Shown in pieces: positions 47,237-58,800 of a stretch of DNA of 64,000 nt; within the stretch, counting starts at the first letter, position 1; each line of letters opens with the position of its first letter. The stretch comes from AP-15 sp963736715. Its GTDB lineage: Bacteria; Pseudomonadota; Alphaproteobacteria; ATCC43930; CGMCC-115725. The DNA lies in contig CAVTQA010000051.1 in the NCBI GenBank assembly GCA_963736715.1, positions 132,110-196,109 of the forward strand, given 5' to 3'. The notes below the pieces were generated by a model that searched no databases, was not told the origin of the DNA, and saw only the letters and a program-made list of their open reading frames with translations. The position numbers and the translations under genes were made by a program.

Positions 47237-47456
47237 CGTGCCCGCTCCGCACTCGCGTTCACCGCGAAGTCTGGCAGGCCACGCAAGACTCCTGCAACCA
47301 GGATCTGAGTGGCCGGTCATTACGGACCCACGCTTCGGGACTGGCATCGTAAGGCTCGCCAGAGCAGGGGCGGGGCTGCGCCGGTGGAGAACTACTGAAC
47401 GAGCAGGCGGTCTTACCCGGCTGTCTGGCCACGGGACGCAGGGGTAGCGTGGGCGC

Positions 47457-48692
47457 ATGGATTCTTCAGCCCAACAGACCAAGGTTCTGATTGTCGGCGG
47501 CGGTGTCGCGGCGCTTGAGGCTGCCCTGGCGCTCAAACAGTACGGCGACCTGGTTCAGACGACACTAGTGGCACCAGGAGACCGGTTCGTCTACCGGCCG
47601 ATGAGTGTCGGTGAGCCGTTTGGCCACGAAGTAGCGCACTCCTATCCGCTTGACCAGATCGTCGCCGACCTCGAGATTCAGCGCTACACGGACACGCTCA
47701 AGTGGGTCGATACCACTGCGCGAGTCGTGCATACCGAGCAGGAAGAGCAACTGGCGTATGACGTTCTTCTGCTGGCCCTCGGCGCGCGGCCAAGCGCGCC
47801 GATGCGACACGCGCTGACGATCGATCCAGGTCGGCTCGACGAGCAACTCCACGGACTGATCCAGGACCTCGAAGGCGGGTGGGTCCACAGAATCGCGTTC
47901 GTCATCCCAGAGTCCACCAGCTGGCCGCTGCCGATCTACGAACTCGCATTGATGACCGCCGCACGTGCCTACGAGATGAATATCGAAGCGCAGATCACCG
48001 TGGTCACGCCGGAGGAGGCGCCACTAGAGATCTTCGGTACCAGCGCAAGCGCCGCCGTGTCGCGCCGGCTCGGCGCGTATGGGATCACGACTCTCACCTC
48101 CACGCATTCCGTGATGCACGAGTCGCGGAGCCTTACGGTGTCCACCGCACAGGCGCCACTCGCAGTCGATCACGTCGTCACGTTGCCTGGGCTACACGGC
48201 CCAGCCGTCCCTGGCATCCCCCGAAGCGCTGAGCACGGCTTCATCTCGGTGGACCGACACAGCCGAGTCACGGGGCTCGACGGGGTGTTCGCCGCCGGCG
48301 ACATGACCGACTTCCCGATCAAGCTCGGCGGTATCGCTGCTCAGCAAGCTGACGCCGCTGCCGAATCGATCGCTGCGCTAGCAGGCGCGGCGATCGAGCC
48401 GAAGCCTCTGGTCGCGACAATCCACGGCGTGCTGCTTAGTGGCGGCGGACCCTTGTACATGCGAGCGCAGGTCACGGGCAGCCGGGGCACCCATTCCAGG
48501 GTCAGCGCCGAGCCGATCTGGGCGCCAGCAACCAAGATTCACGCGCGCTACCTCGCGCCACGCCTGCAGTCACTTGACGCAGCGGCGCATGCATGCCGCC
48601 GCGCACGCAGCACTGTAGGTAGCGGCCATCAGTGGACATCGAGTGCGGCGCGCAATGTCCTGCGCCTGCAGCGTCTCCGCACACTCGCATAA
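47457..48692 (+). CDS. SQR/NDH-2-like FAD-dependent oxidoreductase
   Basis: 411 residues, intact. KVLIVGGGVAALEAALALKQ is the FAD Rossmann motif; VYRPMSVGEPFG and LAYDVLLLALGARPSAP are typical of the sulfide:quinone reductase/type II NADH dehydrogenase superfamily; the FAD-closing segment is GLDGVFAAGDMTDFPIKLGG. The catalytic cysteine triad of true SQR is not apparent, so sulfide is not supported. A quinone-reducing flavoprotein with an unknown donor is the safest call. It is divergent from the cytochrome b unit (220-bp spacer), suggesting shared control and a quinone link. The C-terminus (GSGHQWTSSAARNVLRL) is basic and might touch the membrane. Confidence 0.78.
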   Translation: MDSSAQQTKVLIVGGGVAALEAALALKQYGDLVQTTLVAPGDRFVYRPMSVGEPFGHEVAHSYPLDQIVADLEIQRYTDTLKWVDTTARVVHTEQEEQLAYDVLLLALGARPSAPMRHALTIDPGRLDEQLHGLIQDLEGGWVHRIAFVIPESTSWPLPIYELALMTAARAYEMNIEAQITVVTPEEAPLEIFGTSASAAVSRRLGAYGITTLTSTHSVMHESRSLTVSTAQAPLAVDHVVTLPGLHGPAVPGIPRSAEHGFISVDRHSRVTGLDGVFAAGDMTDFPIKLGGIAAQQADAAAESIAALAGAAIEPKPLVATIHGVLLSGGGPLYMRAQVTGSRGTHSRVSAEPIWAPATKIHARYLAPRLQSLDAAAHACRRARSTVGSGHQWTSSAARNVLRLQRLRTLA

Positions 48693-48767
48693 AGCGTCTC
48701 CCGACCCTAAGAGCACCGGACCGCGCTGGGAATCGGTGCATAGCCTCGTTTCACGCCTGTGGGAAAC

Positions 48768-48783
48768 CCGCACCATGGTGCGG
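48768..48783. promoter_or_regulatory. Perfect 16-bp palindrome upstream of the cupredoxin gene
   Basis: CCGCACCATGGTGCGG is its own reverse complement. It lies 120-135 bases before the cupredoxin start within a 210-bp spacer that has no gene. A dimeric regulator site is the likely meaning. Confidence 0.5.
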
Positions 48784-48902
48784 TGTCTTCTACGTAGTCA
48801 CGACACGGGGATTCGGGCAGCAGAGCACGCGTTTCAGACGGACGTAGCGCGGCTTCTCAAGATCGAAACTAAAGCTGTAAAGGGCAAACGGAGGACACCC
48901 CC

Positions 48903-49433
48903 ATGCAAACTGATTCTCACAACTTCGATCTTCACGAGCAGAGCGACCCTGCCGGAGCCACCATGGGCAGGGGCATCGGCGTCGCCGTGCTGTCGGCGCT
49001 GGGCGTCGTGCTCGCGCTGATTGCGATCGACGTGTTCGCTATCAGCGGGGCGCAGGCCGCGCCGCCACGGCCGGTCGTCAACGTGGTCAAGGTCTCCGGC
49101 GCGACACCGATCGAGCGCACGATCTATCTGAGCGTCTCACCGGGGGTCAAGCCTGGCCCTGACGGCAAGTTGCATGACGCTTTCAGCGTGACGAACTTCA
49201 CGGTGCGCGCCGGCCAGCCGGTCAAGCTCGTGATCAACAACACCGACGGCGGCGCCCATAGCATCACGACGATGGGCGGCGCCGGCGTCAACATCATCGT
49301 GCGCCCGGGTGTGCACACCTACACGCTGCTCGTTCACAAGCAGGGCAAGTTCATGTGGATGTGCACTCAGCCCTGTGATCCGTTCTCGATGAGCCACCTC
49401 GGCTACATGCGCGGCTACATCACCTCCATCTAA
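48903..49433 (+). CDS. Membrane-anchored cupredoxin with unusual CuA-like ligand spacing
   Basis: 176 residues, intact, with GGAGG seven bases before the ATG. One N-terminal helix (VAVLSALGVVLALIAIDVFA, about 28-47) anchors an outward-facing cupredoxin domain. Predicted copper ligands are H119 (GGAHSIT), C154, C158, H165 and M169 in MCTQPCDPFSMSHLGYM. Cytochrome oxidase subunit II and N2O reductase use C-X3-C-X3-H-X2-M; here the second Cys to His gap is longer (C-X3-C-X6-H-X3-M). It may be a CuA variant or a type-1 site with an extra Cys. No oxidase subunit I is encoded nearby. It could accept electrons from the cytochrome b unit. A strong terminator follows. Confidence 0.8.
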   Translation: MQTDSHNFDLHEQSDPAGATMGRGIGVAVLSALGVVLALIAIDVFAISGAQAAPPRPVVNVVKVSGATPIERTIYLSVSPGVKPGPDGKLHDAFSVTNFTVRAGQPVKLVINNTDGGAHSITTMGGAGVNIIVRPGVHTYTLLVHKQGKFMWMCTQPCDPFSMSHLGYMRGYITSI

Positions 49434-49457
49434 GAGCCGCATCGCCGACCGGTAGCG

Positions 49458-49487
49458 ACGAAGGGTCCCGGCAACGGGACCCTTCGT
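49458..49487 (+). terminator. Rho-independent-like hairpin after the cupredoxin gene
   Basis: A perfect 13-bp stem, ACGAAGGGTCCCG paired with CGGGACCCTTCGT, closed by a stable GCAA tetraloop, starts 25 bases after the stop. There is no T-run, as usual in high-GC actinobacteria. It marks the right edge of the redox block. Confidence 0.8.
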
Positions 49488-49538
49488 GCGTGACCTGTCC
49501 TGGGTCGCAACAATCCGACGTGACGCGACAGCGACGAA

Positions 49539-49982
49539 CTAGTCGCGCTCCGAACGGACAAGTCCATGCGCCGGCGTCCACGTTTCGATCGCGAGCACGC
49601 GAGAATCGAGCCACGTGAGGACTACCTGCTCGACGTCAACACAGAACCGGTCGCTTGCCCGCTCCTGGCTGATCAGCTCTTCGGCGCGGCCAAAGAGGAT
49701 TGCTTCTCCGCTCCAAGCGCCAGGATCGTCCTCGGGAGGGTCGACGCTATGACTGTGAATCGCGATCCTGGGATCGCGCCGAAGATCAGCGGCACGTCGT
49801 GTCGCCGGCATCATCCCGAGACACAGCTCGCCTGAGTCGATCTCCACCTCGGTTCCGCTGATACGCGGCGCGCCGTCCTTTCGCACAGTTGCCATCGTGT
49901 GATGCTTGTACGCGGAGAACAGCGCCTCGACGCGTTGTGCGAACTCAGGAGACGCCTCGACGAATTGCGCCCAGCTGGCCAC
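49539..49982 (-). CDS. Pyridoxamine 5'-phosphate oxidase-fold protein
   Basis: 147 residues, intact. FAQRVEALFSAYKHHTMATV, RKDGAPRISGTEVEIDSGEL and RRAADLRRDPRIAIHSHS give the split-barrel flavin/F420-binding fold. GEAILFGRAEEL and VVLTWLDSRVLAIETWTPAH form the C-terminal strands. Family members bind FMN, F420 or heme; in actinobacteria many are F420H2-dependent reductases. The cofactor is not decided by the sequence. It is convergent with the cupredoxin gene and stands alone. Confidence 0.82.
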   Translation of the reverse strand: MASWAQFVEASPEFAQRVEALFSAYKHHTMATVRKDGAPRISGTEVEIDSGELCLGMMPATRRAADLRRDPRIAIHSHSVDPPEDDPGAWSGEAILFGRAEELISQERASDRFCVDVEQVVLTWLDSRVLAIETWTPAHGLVRSERD

Positions 49983-50296
49983 GTGACCGAGCTTATCTCA
50001 GCGGCTCGCTTGCAGAGACCCGCTTGGGACCTGCTCGGCGCCCGCTCAACGCGGCTAACAGTGGCGAAGTTCAGCCGCACTGCGTCGGTCTCGGTTCACT
50101 TTAACCGTCATCTAGGGATAGACTCGATCATACCTGACGGTCGAAATCACGGTCCGCCGCGCTTGTGAATGCGCACACGGCTTAAGTGCACCTTATCTGC
50201 CGGGCACGCCTCGTTCACGACTGCCCGTGTCGGCACCTATAGGGTCAGCGGCCGCCCCACGTCTTTAGACGTTCAAACCGACCAAGGAGACGCGCG
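49983..50296. promoter_or_regulatory. 314-bp divergent region upstream of the exported phosphatase
   Basis: No gene seen. The region is AT-richer than its flanks around 50,095-50,210. ACGTCT-TT-AGACGT (50259-50272) is a short dyad about 25 bases before the phosphatase ATG, placed where a repressor would block initiation. AAGGAGA at 50284-50290 is the ribosome site of that gene. Confidence 0.45.
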
Positions 50297-52109
50297 ATGA
50301 AAGCACGAACACGGGTCGCGGCCCTGGCTGCCGCAGCGGCCGCAGTGGCGATCCCCACCGGCCTGACAGCAGGACCGGCGGTCGCGGAGCACCCGCACGC
50401 ACGCCCGGATCCAGCACGTTCTCTTGATCTCCGTCGATGGCATGCACCAGTCCGACCTCGACTGGTATGTGGCCAACCATCCGAACTCGGAGCTGGCCAA
50501 GCTCGCCGAGGGCGGGCAGGAGTACACGAACGACCACACCGCGGATCCGTCGGACTCCGATCCGGGCGGCACGGCGCTGATGACCGGCGGGGACCCGAAG
50601 GTCACCGGCATCTACTACGACGATGAGTACAGCCATGGCGTCTTCCCGGCAGGCACGACGAACTGCTCCGGGCCGGTCCCGGGCGGCAACGTGATCTACG
50701 ACTCGCCGGACGACAAGCTTCCCGCCGTGCCGGACCTGCTGAACAACGGGAGCGGCAACACCTTCCCGTCGTTCGATGAGGGCGGCTCGATCTACCCGGG
50801 CGGCATTGACACGGACCCGGGCAAGATCATGAACCTGAGCCCGCACCCGCAGTCGGGGCTGAACCCGGCGACGTACCCGGTCGACCCGAAGACCTGCAAG
50901 CCGATCCAGCCGTGGGACTTCCTGGGGGTCAACACGATCTTCCAGGTGATCCACAACGCCGGCATGCGGACGGCGTATGCCGAAAAGCACGCGATCTACA
51001 CGTCGTTCAACGGCCCAGGCTCGAACGGCATGAGCATCGACGACTTCTTCGGGCCGGAGATCGACTCGCAGGCGGTCGAGCCGAACGGCGTGCCGTACCC
51101 GGTCGACGGCGCGTGGACGGCCGACAACGCCGCGACCAAGCAGTACGACTCCTACAAGGTCCAGGCGGTCATCAATTGGATCAACGGCTACGACCACTCC
51201 GGCACCGGGCCGAAGGTCGGCACGCCGGCGATCTACGGGATGAACTTCCAGACCGTCTCGACCGCCGAGAAGCTGAAGAGCTCCCCGGCGGTGCTGATCG
51301 GGCCAAACGCGCAGGGCAACTACACCGAGGGCCCATCGCTGCCCGGCGGCTACGTGACCGAGAACGGCGTCCAGGTGCCGGGGCCGCTGCTGCAGAGCGC
51401 GCTTGACTACGTCAACGACTCGCTGCAGCGGATGGTCGATGCGATCCAGGCCGCCGGTGAGACCGATTCGACGGCGATCATCCTCACGGCCAAGCACGGC
51501 CAGTCGCCGTTGAACAACAGCCAGCTCCAGCGGATCGACGACGGTCCGATCATCTCCGGCGTCAACGCCGCGTGGGCCGCGGAGCACCCGAGCAACCCGA
51601 CGCTGGTCGTCCAGGAGGCCGACGACGACGGGCTGCTGTGGTGGCTGTCGGACCGCTCCCAGCAGGCGACCGAGTTCGTCAAGAACTACCTGTGGACGCA
51701 CAGCGCCCCGGCGGTGAACTACGCGGGCCAGACGGTCACCGTGCAGCACTCCGGCCTGAAGCAGATCTTCGCCGGCCGGGAGTCGGCGAGGTTCTTCGGC
51801 GTCGCGAACTCCGACCCGCACCACCCGGACGTGTTCGGGATCGCGCAGGTCGGCACCATCTACACGACCGGCTCCAAGATCGCCGAGCACGGCGGAGACA
51901 ACCCGGGCGACCGGGACGTTCCGCTCGTCGTGTACGCGCCGGGCAACGTCTCGCCCGGCCAGTCCGATCGGTGGGTCGAGACCACACAGGTCGCTCCGAC
52001 GATCCTGAAGCTGCTCGGGCTCGACCCGAACCAGCTGCAGGCCGTCCGGGAGGAGGGCACGCAGGTGCTCCCGGGCATCGAAGCCCGCGTCGGCGACCGG
52101 CGCCGCTGA
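50297..52109 (+). CDS. Exported alkaline-phosphatase-superfamily phosphodiesterase, one frameshift
   Basis: About 604 residues. A Sec signal peptide (MKARTRVAALAAAAAAVAIP, likely cleaved after AVA) is followed, after a shift near 50,413, by the metal-site strand QHVLLISVDGMHQSDLDWYV. GGTALMTGGDP contains the Thr nucleophile region expected in nucleotide pyrophosphatase/phosphodiesterase proteins. Remaining metal ligands lie in ILTAKHGQSPLN and IAEHGGDNPGDRDVPLVVYA. The C-terminus has TQVAPTILKLLGLDPNQL. It acts outside the cell on phosphate esters; the substrate is unknown. A strong UUCG hairpin follows. The single shift is the only error in this otherwise clean zone. Confidence 0.83.
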
Positions 52110-52115
52110 CGGTCA

Positions 52116-52151
52116 TTCTGGGGCGGCGGCCTTCGGGTCGCCGCCCCAGAA
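52116..52151 (+). terminator. UUCG-capped terminator hairpin after the phosphatase
   Basis: A 13-bp perfect stem (TTCTGGGGCGGCG with CGCCGCCCCAGAA) extends through a G-T and two C-G pairs to a TTCG tetraloop. It starts six bases after the stop. No T-run follows. Confidence 0.85.
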
Positions 52152-52158
52152 CCTCTGT

Positions 52159-52187
52159 CCGTTAGCTGACTCGTCTACAGCTAACGG
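52159..52187 (-). terminator. Inverted repeat between convergent phosphatase and nrdJ
   Basis: CCGTTAGCTG (52159-52168) pairs with CAGCTAACGG (52178-52187) over a nine-base loop. It lies 22 bases past the nrdJ stop and could terminate nrdJ transcription. A third copy of CAGCTAAC follows at 52191-52198. Confidence 0.55.
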
Positions 52188-52208
52188 CCACAGCTAACCA
52201 ACTAGTAA

Positions 52209-55127
<2,919 letters not shown>

Positions 55128-55327
55128 GCCTGCGATCTCCTTCGCGTCTCCGCTGCTGCCTTGAGCTGATTTCCTCGGCTCGCTGGGGGTGGCTGAGGGG
55201 GTCGAGAAGCATCCCGCTTGGGTCGGACGGAAAAGAACGCTGCTGGCGCGAGCTTCCGAACGCCGAAAACCGCGGCCGTTGCAGCACAAGAAATTTTAGC
55301 GGCGTGGCGCCGATTTGCCGGCCGATT

Positions 55328-57080
55328 TCAGGCCTGCTCGCGGTCGGCTTCGAACGCCAGCGATCGCTGCGTCAGCGCGTGCTGCGCGGTGGCCGCGACG
55401 AGCGCCTCCTCGGCCCGGACGCGCTTCTCGGTCTCGGCGCGCACGGACCTCGACGAGCTCGTGATGCTTGGCCTCGGCAGCGTCGGCGCGCTGGCGTTCG
55501 CGCTCCCGTGCGCTGCTGGTCGCCTCGGCGACGGCGACGAGTTCCTGGCGGCTGCGCTGCACGTCCTTGATCTGCTCGCGCACCTTCTCGTCAAGCTGCT
55601 CGAGCTCGCTCGCGCTGGGTCGCGAGCGCAGCCTCCGCCGTCTCGGCCCGCGCCAGCGCGGCATCCGCGAGCTCCGGGCGGCGTCGAGCCGGTTGCCGTG
55701 CTCGTGCACCTGCGCGCGCAGCAGCTCGACCTCGGCGAGAGCGGACCGACGAGGCCTCGGCGCGGGCCTCTGCCAGGCGCGCGTCGAGGTCGGCGTCGTC
55801 GATCTGACTCGGCCGGCGAGCCGTCGGCTCGCGAGGCGCCGGCGGACGAGCGCTCGCCGCCGCCGCAGCCGCGCCTCGCAGCAGTTCGATCTCCGCCGCC
55901 CGCGTGGCCAGCGCCGCGTCGAGCTCGGCCAGCGTCGACTCGAGCTCGGCGTTGTGGTGGCGGAGCGCCTCGGCCTCGGTGCGCGCCGCCTCGGTCTCGG
56001 CCTGGGCGACGTCGATGTCGCGCCTGCGCGGTCTCGAGGTCGTAGCTCGTGCTGGGCCTCGGAGCGCGACGATCGGGTCGCGCAGCGAGTTCGAGCTCGT
56101 CCTCGAGCGCCGTCACGCGCTCGCGTATGCCGGCGGTCTCGGCGCGCGCCGCCGCGACCGCATCGTCCATCGCCGACCGCCGCCGAGCTCACGCTCGGCC
56201 TCGCGCTCGTCGAGCGGCTGCTGCAACACCGTGACCTGCGCCTGCGCGTGCGCGAGCTGCTCATCGAATGCGGTGACCTCCCGGCGGCTCGCGTGCGCGC
56301 GTGCCTGCGCGACCTCGGCCGCGGTGCGCATCCGTTCGAGCTCGGAGGTGCGGTCGGCCAGCTGCGCCTCGAGCGCCGTCTGCGCGCGGGTGGCGGTCGT
56401 CGGCGCGGCCCGCACCTGCGCCTCGAGCGCGCCGGCGGCGGCTGCAGCGGCACGCGCGCGGGCCTCCGCCTGGTCGCGGTCCGCGAGCGCCTCGTCGCGG
56501 TCGGCGAGCGCCGCAGTCGCGCTCGGCGCGCGCCTCGTCGCGCTCGGTCCGCAGATGCGCCGAGGTCGGACTCGGCCGCCGCGCGCCGCTCGCGCTCGCT
56601 CTGCAGCCGGCGCTCCAGCTCGGCGATCGCCAGCCGCCGTGCCTCGGCGCGACGTTCGGCGTCGACCAGAGCGAGGACGCGGCCGGGTTCCTCTGCCGCC
56701 GGTCCGCTGACGGCGGCGTCGCCGCAGCGCCGGACACCGGCGACGGCGAGCATGCCGAGCGGGGCGCGCCGTCGCGCCGGGGCGGGCAGGCGCACATCTC
56801 GCCGTCGGGCAGCTCGAGCGCGAAGGTCGCGCCGCGGCTGACGTGCGTCGAGCGGCGCCGAGAACGCCGCGCGGATCAGACCGGCCGGGCCCGGCAGAGC
56901 GCGGGAGCTGCTCGTGCCGGTGCACGGTGCTCGCCGTTGGTGATCACGAGCGTCGAGCGTCCCGACGCCATGTCCGGAGCCGACGGCCGGGCGGCGACGC
57001 GCAGCAGCGCGGTGTCCGGGCGCGGCCTCGACCTGCTCGAACTCGATCAGCTCGAAGTGCGCGTCTGTGCCTCGGTCACG
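55328..57080 (-). CDS. Large coiled-coil protein of unknown function, heavily frameshifted
   Basis: Spans about 580 codons on the minus strand. The N-terminal 130 residues hold a beta-rich domain in shifting frames (ALLRVAARPSAPDMASGRST, LVITNGE, FALELPDG). The remainder is Ala/Arg/Glu/Leu heptad-like sequence (AIAELERRLQSERERRAAAE; LQSERERR; TERDEARAERD), i.e. a long coiled coil. The likely end is RSLAFEADREQA at 55328; another frame stops at 55296. The exact number of shifts cannot be given because the repeat-like composition looks plausible in two frames. I do not recognise the family; a structural or cell-envelope role is possible. It is divergent from galE and upstream of nrdJ on the same strand. 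Confidence 0.55.
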
Positions 57081-57120
57081 GCGCAGCTGATTCTATGTGA
57101 TGTGCGAACCTCTCGCGCAC

Positions 57121-58114
57121 ATGAAGCTTCTCGTCACCGGCGGCGCCGGCTACATCGGCTCGATCGTCGCGCGGCTGCTGATCGACGAACGGCCACGAGG
57201 TCGTCGTGCTCGACAACCTCGAGCGCGGGCATCGCGAGGCGGTCCCGACCGAGGCGCAGCTGATCGTCGGCGACCTGCGCAACCCGGCGAGGTCCGCGCA
57301 GGCGCTGCGCGCGGGCGGCTTCGACGGCGTGCTGCACTTCGCCGCGCTCGCGCTGGTCGGCGAGTCGGTCGAGCACCCCGAGCTCTACTACCGCACGAAC
57401 GTCACCGGCACACTCAACCTGCTGGAGGCGATGGTCGCTCACGACGTGCCGCGGCTGGTCTTCAGCTCGACCTGCGCCGTCTACGGCCAGCCGGACGAGG
57501 TCCCGATCCCCGAGACGCGCGCCGCCGCGGCCGCAGAACGCCTACGGCGCCTCGAAGCTCGCGGCCGACCACCTGATCGGCGACTTCTGCGTCGCCTACG
57601 GGATCGGCGCGGTCAGCCTGCGCTACTTCAACGTCGCCGGCGCGCACGGTGAGGCCGGCGAGGACCACGAGCCCGAGACCCACCTGATCCCGAACATCCT
57701 GCAAGGTGCCGCTGGGCGCAGCGCGACGCGCGTCGCAGATCTTCGGGACCGACTATCCGACCCCCGACGGCACGCGCCGTGCGCGACTACATCCACATCG
57801 ACGACCTGGCGGACGCGCACGCTGCTCGCGCTCGCGCACGCGCGCGCCGGGCGAGCACCGGATCTTCAACCTCGGCAACGGCAACGGCTTCTCGGTGCGC
57901 GAGGTGATCGCGGCCGCCGAGCAGGTGACCGGGCCGTCGATCGCCGCGCGTCGAGGCGCCGCGCCGCCCCGGCGATCCGCCGAAGCTGGTCGCCGCCGGC
58001 CAGCAGATCCGCGACGAGCTCGGCTGGGAGCCGCAGAAGCCCGAGCTCGAGACGATGATCGCCGACGCCTGGGCCTTCGCCCAGGCGCACCCGCACGGCT
58101 ACAGCGCCAGCTGA
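57121..58114 (+). CDS. galE: UDP-glucose 4-epimerase, frameshifted
   Basis: About 330 residues. The ATG at 57121 opens KLLVTGGAGYIGSIVARLLI with the NAD motif GxxGxxG. VLHFAALALVGESVEHPELY, FSSTCAVYGQPDEVPIPET (catalytic Ser/Thr) and YGASKLAADHL (YxxxK, in a shifted frame) identify an extended SDR epimerase. SLRYFNVAGAHGEAGEDHEP, VRDYIHIDDLADAHA and NLGNGNGFSVREVI are the GalE-specific C-terminal motifs. Six or more shifts. It provides UDP-galactose for envelope polysaccharides. Confidence 0.85.
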
Positions 58115-58120
58115 GCCAGT

Positions 58121-58756
58121 CTACCCGGGTAGCAGGTCCGCGAGCGCCGCCAGCGCCTGCGCGACCACCTGCTCCGGCGGCAGCGAGGCGTCGAGCACGC
58201 GGATCCGCTCAGGCTCGGCGGCGGCGAGCTGCCAGGTAGGCCTCGGCGATCCGCGCGAAGAACTCGGCGCCCTCGCGCTCGAGCCGGTCGGGCGCTTCCC
58301 CCCGGGCATCCGCGCGCGCTTGCGCGGATGCCGGATCGAGCGTCAGCAGCAGGGTCCGATCGGGCGTCAGGCCGCCGGTGGCGAACAGGTTGAGCTCGCG
58401 CACGGCCTCGATCCCGAGGCCGCGGCCGCGCGCCCTGGTAGGCCAGCGAGGAGTCGACGAAGCGGTCGAGCAGCACCCACTCGCCGCGCGCGAGCGTCGG
58501 CTCGAGCGCCTCCTCGACCAGCTGCGCGCGGGCGGCGGCGTAGAGCAGCGCCTCGGCGCGGGCGCCGACCGTCAGCGCCGGGTCCTTGACCAGCGCGCGC
58601 ACCGCCTCGGAGGTCTCGCACGCCGCCGGGCTCGCGCAGCAGCCGCACGTCGATGCCCGCGCTGCGCGAGCGCCGCCTGCAGCGCCGGCCGCGAGCGTCG
58701 TCTTGCCGGCGCCGTCGACGCCCTCGATCGTGATCAGCCGGCCGCGCGTCGCTCAT
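58121..58756 (-). CDS. tmk: Thymidylate kinase, frameshifted
   Basis: About 212 residues. The ATG at 58756 opens MSDAR and, after a shift, a P-loop (EGVDGAGKTTLA by reconstruction). LLREPGGVRTSEAVR, ARAQLVEEALEPTLARGEWV, LLDRFVDSSLAYQGA (the DR of the TMP site) and LTPDRTLLLTLDPASAQARA follow in alternating frames. The C-terminus VVAQALAALADLLPG is readable to the stop at 58121. It phosphorylates dTMP to dTDP. It is divergent from holB; tmk next to holB is a widely conserved pair, usually co-oriented, so the divergent arrangement here is slightly unusual. Confidence 0.83.
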
Positions 58757-58800
58757 CGCGCGCGGACTGTAACGGCGGCCGGTCGCCGCAATAGCGACTC

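Noticed and set aside
47457..48692. True sulfide:quinone oxidoreductase
   Set aside because: The fold matches but the redox-active cysteine set was not found, so only a generic SQR/NDH-2-like label is justified.
50265..51890. A 541-codon open frame antisense to the exported phosphatase
   Set aside because: Composition is Arg/Val/Asp-rich shadow sequence and it covers a gene with clear motifs and signal peptide.
55128..55295. Cobalamin riboswitch upstream of nrdJ
   Set aside because: The leader was examined on the minus strand for the conserved B12-box and core hairpins; none is recognisable.
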